Shown: positions 14,080 through 20,078, counted from the first letter of the stretch. The stretch: 64,000 nt of DNA from an uncultured bacterium (GCA_905214235.1 CAJMLF010000001.1:62001-126000), one strand, 5' to 3'. Notes: generated by a model from the sequence alone, not told the origin. Made by a program: numbers and translations.

Positions 14080-14567
14080 TACCTTTCTTCCTCCGGTGAT
14101 TTAATAATTACTTTGATACCTTTAGTGGTAGTCACACCGTCAACGATTTCGCCATCTTCGTTAACAGCACGCCCATCGTCGGTGGCCGTTAATGTCTTCT
14201 TGTATTCGCCCCATTTAACCTTTGGGTTTGTTGCAATGAACTTATTAGGAATATGAGTTAGGAGCTTGCTATCGTCATGATTAAACGTAGTAATCTCACG
14301 TTTAGAAACAGAACCATTACGTGAACGATACCGATAGTGAGGATTTTTTTCGTACTGGCGCATAAAGAAATCGTCAATCAGTGAGTTGACATAGCCCAAG
14401 GCATTTTGACGTTGGTCTCGTGCCGGTTCGTACCAACTATTTGTTTCGTCAATTTCTTTTTGCCGCTGCTTGTCGTCCTTTTGTTGTTCCATTTCAATTT
14501 GGTGTCGCCAATAAAGTGCCTTGTATAAGTCTTCCTCCGACTCTAACCGTTTAGTTTTTTCTTCCAT
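14079..14567 (-). CDS. Host-nuclease inhibitor Gam-like protein
   Basis: A 162-residue protein with an N-terminal charged helix and a C-terminal region similar to Mu-type Gam: SVSKREITTFNHDDSKLLTH, then KVKWGEYKKTLTATDDGRAV and EDGEIVDGVTTTKGIKVI. Gam proteins bind DNA ends and protect them from RecBCD/AddAB-type nucleases. Its place upstream of ERF and SSB agrees. The assignment rests on motif order and context, so it is likely but not certain. Confidence 0.75.
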   Translation of the reverse strand: MEEKTKRLESEEDLYKALYWRHQIEMEQQKDDKQRQKEIDETNSWYEPARDQRQNALGYVNSLIDDFFMRQYEKNPHYRYRSRNGSVSKREITTFNHDDSKLLTHIPNKFIATNPKVKWGEYKKTLTATDDGRAVNEDGEIVDGVTTTKGIKVIIKSPEEER

Positions 14568-14707
14568 TACTCTTCCTCCATATCTGCTTGGTACTCTTCT
14601 TTTTCACGTTGCTTGTCATACCAGCTAGGTTCATCTTCAATCCATGGACAATATGGATTTGATTCGTCATATTGTCGTTGCAAGTCGTCCCAATCAATGT
14701 TGTTCAT
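14567..14707 (-). CDS. Hypothetical acidic phage protein (46 residues)
   Basis: ATG at 14707 follows AAGGAGAAAAAGCA. The product is acidic and aromatic (MNNIDWDDLQRQYDESNPYC, then EDEPSWYDKQREKEEY) and its stop overlaps the Gam-like gene start as TAATG. No family recognised; strong start site and coupling support it. Confidence 0.7.
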   Translation of the reverse strand: MNNIDWDDLQRQYDESNPYCPWIEDEPSWYDKQREKEEYQADMEEE

Positions 14708-14733
14708 TGCTTTTTCTCCTTAAATAAAGGTAT

Positions 14734-15153
14734 TCAGTCAGTTGATTTAGGGCTCATTAAATTATTTTTAACAAGCCACTTTAGTAAGTCCTTGGTCCAA
14801 GGATCGTCAGGCCTAGCGAGGTATATTCTAGTAGGGGCTTCTTCCCATGAACATTGGTTAATTGAAGTGACCTTACTGTTTTGGATAGTTTTTCTTTCCA
14901 CCGTCATCAAGTCAGAATAACTAGAATCGTTATAGGATTTCTTAATTTTTAAAATGCCAGATTTGAGCCTTTGCTTTGTAATCCACGAGAAGACGCTAAG
15001 TTCAAAATACCCACGAATGGGGGTTTCACCTTTTTTGGCTGCCTGAAGTTTTGTTTTGACTAAATCGTATTCACCAGGCACGTATATATTGCCTTCACGG
15101 ACAACTACGATTCTTGTAACTGGCACAAGGCTTTTCCTATATTTTTTATTCAT
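14734..15153 (-). CDS. Hypothetical phage protein (139 residues)
   Basis: Starts MNKKYRKSLVPVTRIVVVRE at ATG 15153 behind GGGGTGGGATT. A beta-rich N-terminal half (VVVREGNIYVPGEYDLVKTK) is followed by basic helices and a C-terminal PTRIYLARPDDPWTKDLLKW section. The open frame continues upstream but overlaps the preceding gene. I do not recognise a family. Confidence 0.65.
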   Translation of the reverse strand: MNKKYRKSLVPVTRIVVVREGNIYVPGEYDLVKTKLQAAKKGETPIRGYFELSVFSWITKQRLKSGILKIKKSYNDSSYSDLMTVERKTIQNSKVTSINQCSWEEAPTRIYLARPDDPWTKDLLKWLVKNNLMSPKSTD

Positions 15154-15328
15154 AATCCCACCCCATTCGTTTGCAAAGCTCACGATCGAAGCTTGCCTGT
15201 GCTTCGTAGTAATGTTCGACGGTCTGGGTATCACCGACCGTAACTCTGTAATCTTCAAAAATAGCCTTTCTGAGGTTGTGCTTAAAGGCTACAATCCATT
15301 CACAGGCCTCTTCTTTTTCATCCATCAT
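15146..15328 (-). CDS. Hypothetical phage protein (60 residues)
   Basis: A small acidic protein (MMDEKEEACEWIVAFKHNLR, ending ELCKRMGWDYE) at the head of this gene block. The ribosome binding site AAGGAG lies 10 nt before ATG 15328; ATG 15325 is an equal alternative. It overlaps the next gene by 8 nt. An extended -10 for plus-strand transcription overlaps its leader. Function unknown. Confidence 0.6.
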   Translation of the reverse strand: MMDEKEEACEWIVAFKHNLRKAIFEDYRVTVGDTQTVEHYYEAQASFDRELCKRMGWDYE

Positions 15329-15329
15329 G

Positions 15330-15399
15330 TGTTATAATCTCCTTGTAGTTGATTTATTTTTGAGCGTTAGTGCTGCCGGGCACTAGCGCTTTTCTTTTT
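15330..15399 (+). ncRNA. Candidate short plus-strand RNA with terminator
   Basis: An extended -10 element TGTTATAAT (15330-15338) on the plus strand is followed about 25 nt later by a perfect-arm hairpin AGCGTTAGTGC/GCACTAGCGCT (15363-15373 with 15380-15390, one G-T) and TTTTCTTTTT. The minus strand lacks a T run. The expected product is an RNA of about 50-55 nt without an open frame; its hairpin lies over the 3' end of the minus-strand membrane protein gene. Same architecture as 8734-8794. Confidence 0.5.
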
Positions 15400-15543
15400 G
15401 CCTTCGTCGTCCATCATCGGCTTGCATACGCTAAGCGCTAGAACAAAACTGACAAACAAGCAGATGCAGAAAACTGTGAAAAAGCCGTACATCATGCTAA
15501 TCGTCATCGCAACGCCGAGTGCAAAACCTGCAAAGTATTTCAT
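15367..15543 (-). CDS. Small phage membrane protein (58 residues)
   Basis: Starts MKYFAGFALGVAMTISMMYG at ATG 15543 behind GGGAGGTGAGATC. Two hydrophobic segments (to about residue 40) are followed by a charged tail DDEGKKKSASARQH. The stop codon lies in the stem of the plus-strand terminator. Function unknown. Confidence 0.6.
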   Translation of the reverse strand: MKYFAGFALGVAMTISMMYGFFTVFCICLFVSFVLALSVCKPMMDDEGKKKSASARQH

Positions 15544-15547
15544 GATC

Positions 15548-15625
15548 TCACCTCCCAGAAAAGATTTTGTAAAGTCCGAACACCGCCAGCACGATCGCTG
15601 GCAAACTAAATACAAAAGTGAACAT
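15548..15625 (-). CDS. Membrane micro-protein (25 residues)
   Basis: A 25-codon frame from ATG 15625, 8 nt after GGAGGATATGTAG, immediately behind the stop of the HTH gene. The product is one hydrophobic helix, FTFVFSLPAIVLAVFGLY, with a short basic tail. Its own end carries the ribosome binding site of the next gene. Function unknown. Confidence 0.5.
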   Translation of the reverse strand: MFTFVFSLPAIVLAVFGLYKIFSGR

Positions 15626-15979
15626 CTACATATCCTCCATACGTGGGTCAATCTTCTTACGCTCTTCTTTTGCCTTGAGCTGACCCATGACCCACTTATC
15701 AAGCAGAACCGGGTTATGATAGATCTTGTTGCCCGTCTTGTGATAGATAGGATTGGTATCTCCATACTCATCAGCGATTAAGTCACGCCACTTGCACAAA
15801 GTCATGTTACCAATCCCGTACTTCTTTCTCACATCCTTTGAGCTTAGATACTCAGGCTCAGGCTCGGCTATGGCCCCAAGCTCAGTAAGTTGCTGAATAA
15901 TTTTCCTAGCTGTTTCTTCTGCAATGCTGCGGCCGTAGTCTTTTAGGCCTTGCTCTGTCATCACTATTCCTGACTGCAT
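15626..15979 (-). CDS. Helix-turn-helix phage protein (excisionase-like)
   Basis: A 117-residue protein. The N-terminal half is helical (LKDYGRSIAEETARKIIQQL); the C-terminal half reads as a MerR/excisionase-type helix-turn-helix (SSKDVRKKYGIGNMTLCKWR) with a recognition wing (PIYHKTGNKIYHNPVLLDKW). It could be an excisionase or early regulator. The start ATG 15979 lies in copy 1 of the triplicated divergent module and follows AAGGGAAG; ATG 15961 is an alternative. It heads the downstream block of minus-strand early genes. Confidence 0.65.
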   Translation of the reverse strand: MQSGIVMTEQGLKDYGRSIAEETARKIIQQLTELGAIAEPEPEYLSSKDVRKKYGIGNMTLCKWRDLIADEYGDTNPIYHKTGNKIYHNPVLLDKWVMGQLKAKEERKKIDPRMEDM

Positions 15980-16040
15980 TCCATCACTTCCCTTCTGATA
16001 TACTTGAATCATCTTCTTATAAAAAGAGGTGACTATTATG
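15976..16040. repeat. Divergent start module, copy 1 of 3
   Basis: About 60 bp shared with 16433-16496 and 16792-16853. Each copy holds, from left to right, a minus-strand start codon and ribosome binding site, the element TGATATACTTGAATCATC, and a plus-strand GAGGTGA ribosome binding site with ATG. The plus-strand extended -10 is at 15995-16003. This copy lies between the HTH gene (minus) and the 59-residue gene (plus). Confidence 0.85.
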
Positions 16041-16217
16041 GTTCTTTGTTTCATAAACATAGACGGTAAAGAAGTCGACCACGCAAAACTAGCCAGCGTG
16101 CCAAGCCGTGGTGACATTATCATCACCAAATTGGACGATAAATATACCGTCGACAACGTTGTCTTCAAGGAAGACTCAGAAAATGTCACAGTTAACGCTC
16201 AAAGGCTTAACCGGTAA
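16038..16217 (+). CDS. Small plus-strand protein of the divergent module (59 residues)
   Basis: ATG at 16038 follows AGAGGTGACTATT in copy 1 of the triplicated module. The product begins MVLCFINIDGKEVDHAKLAS and is beta-rich (PSRGDIIITKLDDKYTVDNV). It is transcribed against the early genes and its last 42 nt overlap the end of the 86-residue minus-strand gene. No family recognised. Confidence 0.6.
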   Translation: MVLCFINIDGKEVDHAKLASVPSRGDIIITKLDDKYTVDNVVFKEDSENVTVNAQRLNR

Positions 16218-16436
16218 TTCCCTAATTGACTTGTCGGGATTAGCAACTTTAATCCAGTAGCAATTAATAACGGAAGTCTTTTCAAAATACATTGCTTTTT
16301 CCAATAGCACGATTTCATCACCACTATCACGTGCTTGCCGAATTAGCAATGTTTTTTCTTTTTCCTCAACTACCATTCCGATGATTTTTCCGGCAATCTC
16401 AACTATTTTTCCTTCCAGTGTTGACCGTTTATCCAT
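16176..16436 (-). CDS. Hypothetical early phage protein (86 residues)
   Basis: Starts MDKRSTLEGKIVEIAGKIIG at ATG 16436 in copy 2 of the module, with AAGGGAG upstream. A beta-rich domain follows (VVEEKEKTLLIRQARDSGDE, then VINCYWIKVANPD). The end overlaps the plus-strand 59-residue gene. The open frame upstream of 16436 encodes only the repeat module. Function unknown. Confidence 0.6.
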   Translation of the reverse strand: MDKRSTLEGKIVEIAGKIIGMVVEEKEKTLLIRQARDSGDEIVLLEKAMYFEKTSVINCYWIKVANPDKSIRELPVKPLSVNCDIF

Positions 16437-16496
16437 TGCATCAACTCCCTTCTGATATACTTGAATCATCTCCTATGAGAGGAGGTGAACGTTATG
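16433..16496. repeat. Divergent start module, copy 2 of 3
   Basis: Nearly identical to copy 3 over CCATTGCATCAACTCCC and to both copies over TATACTTGAATCATCT. The plus-strand extended -10 TGATATACT is at 16453-16461. It separates the 86-residue minus gene from the 53-residue plus gene. Confidence 0.85.
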
Positions 16497-16655
16497 ACAC
16501 ACGACGAATTTGATAAAGAATGGGAAACATTCATTCAAGACTTTAATGATAAGTTTGATAGCCCTGATTTTATGAAACAGCTTCGGGATATCGCAGTCAG
16601 TCAAAGTACAAGTAAAGATGAAATTCCATTGAATGTTGAACATGTTTATCAGTAA
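16494..16655 (+). CDS. Small acidic plus-strand protein of the divergent module (53 residues)
   Basis: ATG at 16494 follows GAGGAGGTGAACGTT in copy 2. The product (MTHDEFDKEWETFIQDFNDK to VEHVYQ) is acidic and helical, perhaps a short coiled coil or a DNA-mimic-like protein. It is followed by a plus-strand terminator at 16755-16780. No family recognised. Confidence 0.6.
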   Translation: MTHDEFDKEWETFIQDFNDKFDSPDFMKQLRDIAVSQSTSKDEIPLNVEHVYQ

Positions 16656-16674
16656 CAGCGCATGGATAACTTAG

Positions 16675-16794
16675 TTAAAAATTCAATTGCACGCTTTTTA
16701 GACTTTGACGAAAAGTAATTAACGATTTCTTTGCTTCCTTTTCGTCAATTTTTACAGGAGCCTTAACGGGCTCCTTTTTATTTTGCTTGTCCAT
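16675..16794 (-). CDS. Small basic early protein (39 residues)
   Basis: ATG at 16794 lies in copy 3 with AGAGGGGAG upstream. The product begins MDKQNKKEPVKAPVKIDEKE and ends LITFRQSLKSVQLNF; lysine-rich and low-complexity. Its start matches the position of the start in copy 2 (both MDK). The plus-strand terminator lies within its coding region. It may be a truncated relative of the neighbouring gene. Confidence 0.5.
   Translation of the reverse strand: MDKQNKKEPVKAPVKIDEKEAKKSLITFRQSLKSVQLNF
16755..16782 (+). terminator. Plus-strand intrinsic terminator
   Basis: GGAGCC and GGGCTCC enclose a TTAAC loop, followed by TTTTTATTTT on the plus strand. It ends transcripts of the 53-residue plus-strand gene. 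Confidence 0.8.
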
Positions 16795-16853
16795 TGCATC
16801 AACTCCCCTCTGCTATACTTGAATCATCTCCTGTGAAAGGAGGTGATTATATG
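16792..16853. repeat. Divergent start module, copy 3 of 3
   Basis: Third copy, with TGCTATACT as plus-strand extended -10 at 16811-16819 and AAAGGAGGTGATTAT before the plus-strand ATG 16851. It separates the 39-residue minus gene from the 84-residue plus gene. Confidence 0.85.
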
Positions 16854-17105
16854 GAAATGCTTGGTGAATGTATGTTAGACATATTGTCATTTCTCAGTGG
16901 TTACTCTCAAAATCATGAAGTGGAAATAACAAACGATGTCTTAAAGCATGAATATCCCAACGATGTCATCAACACTGCAATGCGATCCTTGCTGAGCTAC
17001 GGCTATATTCTTGGAAATTCCTATTCAGGAAACAATGTCACAGCATACTTTGCTAGTGGACTAACTGAGCAGGGTCGTAATTTTTTGGAAGAATATGGTC
17101 AGTAG
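16851..17105 (+). CDS. Winged-helix-like plus-strand protein of the divergent module (84 residues)
   Basis: ATG at 16851 follows AAAGGAGGTGATTAT. The order of elements suggests a small winged-helix protein of the YjcQ/DUF2513-like kind: EMLGECMLDILSFLSGY, a recognition-like helix PNDVINTAMRSLLSYGYILG, then a wing and the end ASGLTEQGRNFLEEYGQ, where the LTxxGxxFL pattern is characteristic. Its last 53 nt overlap the 3' end of the Tad2-like gene on the other strand. Confidence 0.65.
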   Translation: MEMLGECMLDILSFLSGYSQNHEVEITNDVLKHEYPNDVINTAMRSLLSYGYILGNSYSGNNVTAYFASGLTEQGRNFLEEYGQ

Positions 17106-17307
17106 CCTTATATGCATCACACAGTATCCAGTCGTTGGCAATCAAGTCCTCTCGTTTTGGATTCCAGCGACTACTGCGAAACTGATCGTTAATGTAAAGT
17201 TCACAACAGTTTGATGAATCGGTTGGAATGATATATACATTTCCCCATTCCTTACGGCGAATACCCTGATTGGCATTCGCCTTTTTTATTGCCTCAACTA
17301 TTTCCAT
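17053..17307 (-). CDS. Tad2-like (DUF2829) anti-Thoeris protein
   Basis: An 84-residue protein with the DUF2829/Tad2 pattern: an N-terminal helix and arginine-tryptophan turn (EAIKKANANQGIRRKEWGN), a central strand region (VYIIPTDSSNCCELYINDQF), and the closing motif WNPKREDLIANDWILCD, equivalent to the W-x-P-S-x-x-D-x-x-A-x-D-W motif of the family. Tad2 proteins sequester the Thoeris signal molecule (1''-3' gcADPR) and so block that bacterial defence. It is the second gene of the early operon, behind the Cro-like gene, the right place for an immediate-early counter-defence. ATG 17307 follows AGAGGCGATTAG. Activity is inferred from family only. Confidence 0.78.
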   Translation of the reverse strand: MEIVEAIKKANANQGIRRKEWGNVYIIPTDSSNCCELYINDQFRSSRWNPKREDLIANDWILCDAYKATDHILPKNYDPAQLVH

Positions 17308-17324
17308 CTAATCGCCTCTTAACT

Positions 17325-17337
17325 CATAAACTATATA
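17325..17337. promoter_or_regulatory. Operator-like site upstream of the Tad2-like gene
   Basis: CATAAACTATATA is identical to 17616-17628 in the Cro promoter, 18 bp upstream of the Tad2-like start codon. A shared repressor site is plausible but not shown. Confidence 0.4.
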
Positions 17338-17369
17338 TTTTTAGCCTATTTTCTGACTCTTTATAAAGT

Positions 17370-17570
17370 TTATTTGTTATTTATGATAAAAAATAAACGC
17401 CTGGGGGATACTCCCAACGTTTCCGCAAGTTTTGGCATCACGGAAGGCGTTGGCTTATATTTCCCATGTTCCCATTGGAACACTGTTATAGGACTTACAC
17501 CTACTTTTTCTGCAAGTGATTTTTGGGTAAATCCCATTGACACTCGCATTGACTTAAGCGTGTCTGTCAT
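17370..17570 (-). CDS. Cro-like helix-turn-helix repressor
   Basis: A 66-residue protein that is one XRE-type helix-turn-helix (MGFTQKSLAEKVGVSPITVF, then QWEHGKYKPTPSVMPKLAET). As first gene of the leftward operon, divergent from the CI-like repressor, it is the expected Cro. The ribosome binding site is GGAGAGATGAT-like before ATG 17570, and the promoter is at 17608-17635. Confidence 0.88.
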   Translation of the reverse strand: MTDTLKSMRVSMGFTQKSLAEKVGVSPITVFQWEHGKYKPTPSVMPKLAETLGVSPRRLFFIINNK

Positions 17571-17607
17571 ATCATCTCTCCTTCCCTTTGCTTAACTTAC
17601 ATTTTCT

Positions 17608-17635
17608 ATTATACACATAAACTATATAAATGCAA
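17608..17635 (-). promoter_or_regulatory. Early leftward promoter (Cro promoter)
   Basis: Minus strand TTGCAT (17635-17630), 16-nt spacer, TATAAT (17613-17608). The spacer contains the 13-mer TATATAGTTTATG that recurs before the Tad2-like gene. The divergent repressor promoter lies between here and 17742, with candidate -10 TATAAT near 17679. Confidence 0.7.
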
Positions 17636-17741
17636 TACAAAAAACTAATTATTTTTATATTTACTACTAAAATACCTTATAATTGCCTATAATAAAACCA
17701 TAATAGTTGTTAAATAGAATCTAAGGAAGCTGGTATGAGGA

Positions 17742-18077
17742 ATGGAAACGGGGCAAATTATTAAGGAGCTTCGAAAAGAGAAGAAACTCACCCAAACTGA
17801 TCTAGCTAAGGGAGTACATGTTACTCAGCAAACCGTAACCGCATGGGAAAGTGGACGAGCTGTTCCTAATGCTAATACTCTAGATGCACTAGCCAATTTT
17901 CTTAATGTCTCTGCTGATTATTTGCTTGGCAGAACCCAAAATAGAAAAAGCGATGATGGTCTAACCGAAAATCAAAAGTTAATCGCTTATTCAATTGACC
18001 CATCAGTGAGTGATGAAGAACGTAAAGACATTATCGAAATGGTAAAGATCGCTATGAAGAACCGTCGTCGTGTTTAG
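17742..18077 (+). CDS. CI-like prophage repressor
   Basis: A 111-residue XRE repressor with helix-turn-helix QTDLAKGVHVTQQTVTAWES followed by NANTLDALANFLNVSADYLL, the standard short-repressor layout of Gram-positive phages, and a helical C terminus (DEERKDIIEMVKIAMKNR) instead of a LexA-type peptidase domain. It is followed at once by an ImmA/IrrE-type peptidase gene, so induction probably works by ImmA-like cleavage as in ICEBs1, not by self-cleavage. The upstream box is AAGGAAG with a long spacing. Confidence 0.9.
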   Translation: METGQIIKELRKEKKLTQTDLAKGVHVTQQTVTAWESGRAVPNANTLDALANFLNVSADYLLGRTQNRKSDDGLTENQKLIAYSIDPSVSDEERKDIIEMVKIAMKNRRRV

Positions 18078-18089
18078 GTCGTGATTACT

Positions 18090-18389
18090 ATGGAAATGTC
18101 AGACTTAGAAAAGATCGAGGATAAACACCCCGAATTACGCTTCTATATGATTGACGTTCCCAACCCACACTATCACGGCCATATAGATGGGAACGACGTA
18201 TACATAAACGAAAACCAGCCCGAATTGGACTGGCTGGTTACTGCATTGCACGAGTGTGTTCACTCCGACTTCGATTATGGAGACCTCTCAGACGGGACGA
18301 AATTCAGCACAAAGGTTGCTGAAAGTTGGGCTATCAGAGAGTCACGGAGAGAATACAAGACTATTTTCAAAAGGCAACTCGCTAACTGA
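18090..18389 (+). CDS. ImmA/IrrE-family metallopeptidase
   Basis: About 100 residues with the zinc-peptidase motif HECVH in LVTALHECVHSDFDYG and a downstream acidic helix KVAESWAIRESRREYK that can provide the third ligand. It is expected to cleave the adjacent repressor on induction. The frame is open from GTG 18081; ATG 18090 or 18096 are the likely starts. It is short for the family, keeping little beyond the catalytic core. Confidence 0.85.
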   Translation: MEMSDLEKIEDKHPELRFYMIDVPNPHYHGHIDGNDVYINENQPELDWLVTALHECVHSDFDYGDLSDGTKFSTKVAESWAIRESRREYKTIFKRQLAN

Positions 18390-18439
18390 AACACGTCCAA
18401 ACGTGATCGACGTTAAAAGCTATTAGGAGGATTTTTGTT

Positions 18440-18700
18440 ATGGGATTATTTAATCACTCTAGTCAGAATCTACAAGTAGAGTATCAACCTAAAAACGGGA
18501 ATGTACATGTTATGACGATCAGTACACAACTTGGTTTCGATAAAAATGGTGAAGAACTTTTTGAATATGATGATCAAATCAATGCCCTACTAGACGATAT
18601 GCAAGGTAAAGGCTACGAAATTGTTGATATTAAATTTAGCACTTATTCAGATAATGCAGTCAGTCTTAGTCACGCTCAAACACAAATCCTATATAAATAA
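18440..18700 (+). CDS. Hypothetical lysogeny-module protein (86 residues)
   Basis: ATG 18440 follows TAGGAGGATTTTTGTT. The protein (MGLFNHSSQNLQVEYQPKNG) has a strand-rich N terminus and a helix DDQINALLDDMQGKGYEIVD, followed by a strand, reminiscent of small alpha-beta proteins (DUF4177-like layout), but I do not make a firm family call. Likely expressed in the lysogen with the repressor. Confidence 0.65.
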   Translation: MGLFNHSSQNLQVEYQPKNGNVHVMTISTQLGFDKNGEELFEYDDQINALLDDMQGKGYEIVDIKFSTYSDNAVSLSHAQTQILYK

Positions 18701-18706
18701 AAGCAA

Positions 18707-19942
18707 ATGCAGAAAATAAAAAAACAAATTATCCATGCAATAGTCTTCTTAATTGCTGGTTTTGTACTATCTATTATGGCCACTCTCATCAACGTAAGCT
18801 TTGGTCAAGTTGTAGCAGAAATATATGCAGTACTAATATTCGTGTATGGCTCTTACTTAATTGTTTCGCTCGTAAAGGGTGGCTTTAATGTTCTCTTTAA
18901 AAGAGATAGAGACTACAACCATACCACTAGCAAAGACGATAAAGAAGCTAAGAAAGCTCCAGAAGAAAATACTAAGCCTCAAGAGCTGAAGAAACCATCA
19001 AACCCTACTATTCACGAGCAAAAAATCCCGAAGCCCGAAAATACCAGACATGGAATCCATACACGTGTAACTCTAAATGGCATTGAACCAACACTTTCTG
19101 TTAAAAAAACAAAAAAATCGGATAGACCAGTTTGCTTAGCTCCCAAGGTTCACAAGTTGCGCAGAAAATTGTATAGCTTTGTTGTTGTAGACTTAGAAAC
19201 CACTGGACTAAATAGACACACTGATCAAATAACACAAATCTCAGCGGTTAAATTTGTTAATGATAAAAAAGTTAGCAGTTACAATCAATACGTTAAACCT
19301 ACTGTTCCGATATCAAGAGCCGCCTCTGTTAAAACTGGAATTACAGAAGAATTTTTAAAAGATAAGCCCAGATTTGAAGAAGTAAAACGTGACTTTTTAA
19401 ATTTTGTTGGCGATCTGCCATGGGTTGGTCACAATATAGCTAGATTTGATATACCAATGTTGATTAATAGTGGCCTTGGAGTGGAAGATTACTATGTTCT
19501 TGATACATGGCCGTTAGCTAGGAAATCGCTAAATCTTGACCATTATAATCTCGAAACATTAAAGAATTACTTCGGAATACAAAACAGATCACATAATGCT
19601 TTAGCAGATTGTGAAACTAATGCACTTGTTTATCAGCACTTAAGAAATGGCGATTTAGAACGAGTGTATATAAGCCAATCACACTCCAAGAAGCTGGACG
19701 GATTAAGATTTGCTATTACTGGTGAATTCACCGGCGTTTCAAGAAAAGAACTGATCGATAAAATAAAACTTAATGGTGGTAAGTATACTAGTGCTGTTTC
19801 CCATTTAACAAATTACTTAATTGATGGTACCCAAGTTAGCGATAGATTAACCGACGGCACTCACAGCTCCAAAGAACTTAAGGCAAAGGAATATGGGACT
19901 AAGATTATCAGTCTTGAAGAATTCTATAGTTTACTAAAGTAG
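18707..19942 (+). CDS. Membrane-anchored DnaQ-type 3'-5' exonuclease with BRCT domain
   Basis: A 411-residue protein with three parts. Two membrane segments lie at about residues 8-30 and 36-57. A basic, proline/lysine-rich linker reaches to about 155. A DEDDh exonuclease follows, with ExoI VVVDLETTGLN (D162, E164), ExoII VGHNIARFDIPML (D248) and ExoIII HNALADCE (H296, D301). A BRCT domain occupies about 330-411 (LRFAITGEFTGVSRKELIDK, then GGKYTSAVSHLTNYLIDG). Catalytic residues look intact. The gene is clearly AT-rich compared with flanking phage genes, has only a weak ribosome binding site, and is followed by a gene remnant, all signs of recent acquisition. The slot between repressor and integrase commonly holds lysogenic-conversion or defence genes; that role is inferred. 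Confidence 0.85.
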   Translation: MQKIKKQIIHAIVFLIAGFVLSIMATLINVSFGQVVAEIYAVLIFVYGSYLIVSLVKGGFNVLFKRDRDYNHTTSKDDKEAKKAPEENTKPQELKKPSNPTIHEQKIPKPENTRHGIHTRVTLNGIEPTLSVKKTKKSDRPVCLAPKVHKLRRKLYSFVVVDLETTGLNRHTDQITQISAVKFVNDKKVSSYNQYVKPTVPISRAASVKTGITEEFLKDKPRFEEVKRDFLNFVGDLPWVGHNIARFDIPMLINSGLGVEDYYVLDTWPLARKSLNLDHYNLETLKNYFGIQNRSHNALADCETNALVYQHLRNGDLERVYISQSHSKKLDGLRFAITGEFTGVSRKELIDKIKLNGGKYTSAVSHLTNYLIDGTQVSDRLTDGTHSSKELKAKEYGTKIISLEEFYSLLK

Positions 19943-19944
19943 CC

Positions 19945-20078
19945 ATTCAGACAATAACTATGACATGCTCGTTGGCGATAATGGTGAAGACGAACTCACC
20001 GAATGGGCCGTTAATAGTCCAACAGGTCAGCAAGACCCCAACATGAAGTCAAAAGTTAATGCAATTTATGGTCACTAA
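19945..20078 (+). pseudogene. 3' remnant of a lost lysogeny-module gene
   Basis: After the exonuclease stop, another frame is open to TAA at 20076 and reads DNNYDMLVGDNGEDELTEWA, then NSPTGQQDPNMKSKVNAIYG, without start site or ribosome binding site. It ends right before a hairpin terminator and the integrase. It looks like the surviving C terminus of a gene whose front was replaced by the AT-rich exonuclease gene. Confidence 0.55.

Noticed and set aside
16662..16718. 18-codon plus-strand frame after the 53-residue gene
   Set aside because: No ribosome binding site and antisense to the 39-residue gene; likely chance.
15976..16853. CRISPR array or transposon ends as explanation for the triple repeat
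   Set aside because: Copies are about 360-460 bp apart, contain start signals of genes, and show no terminal inverted repeats or transposase.
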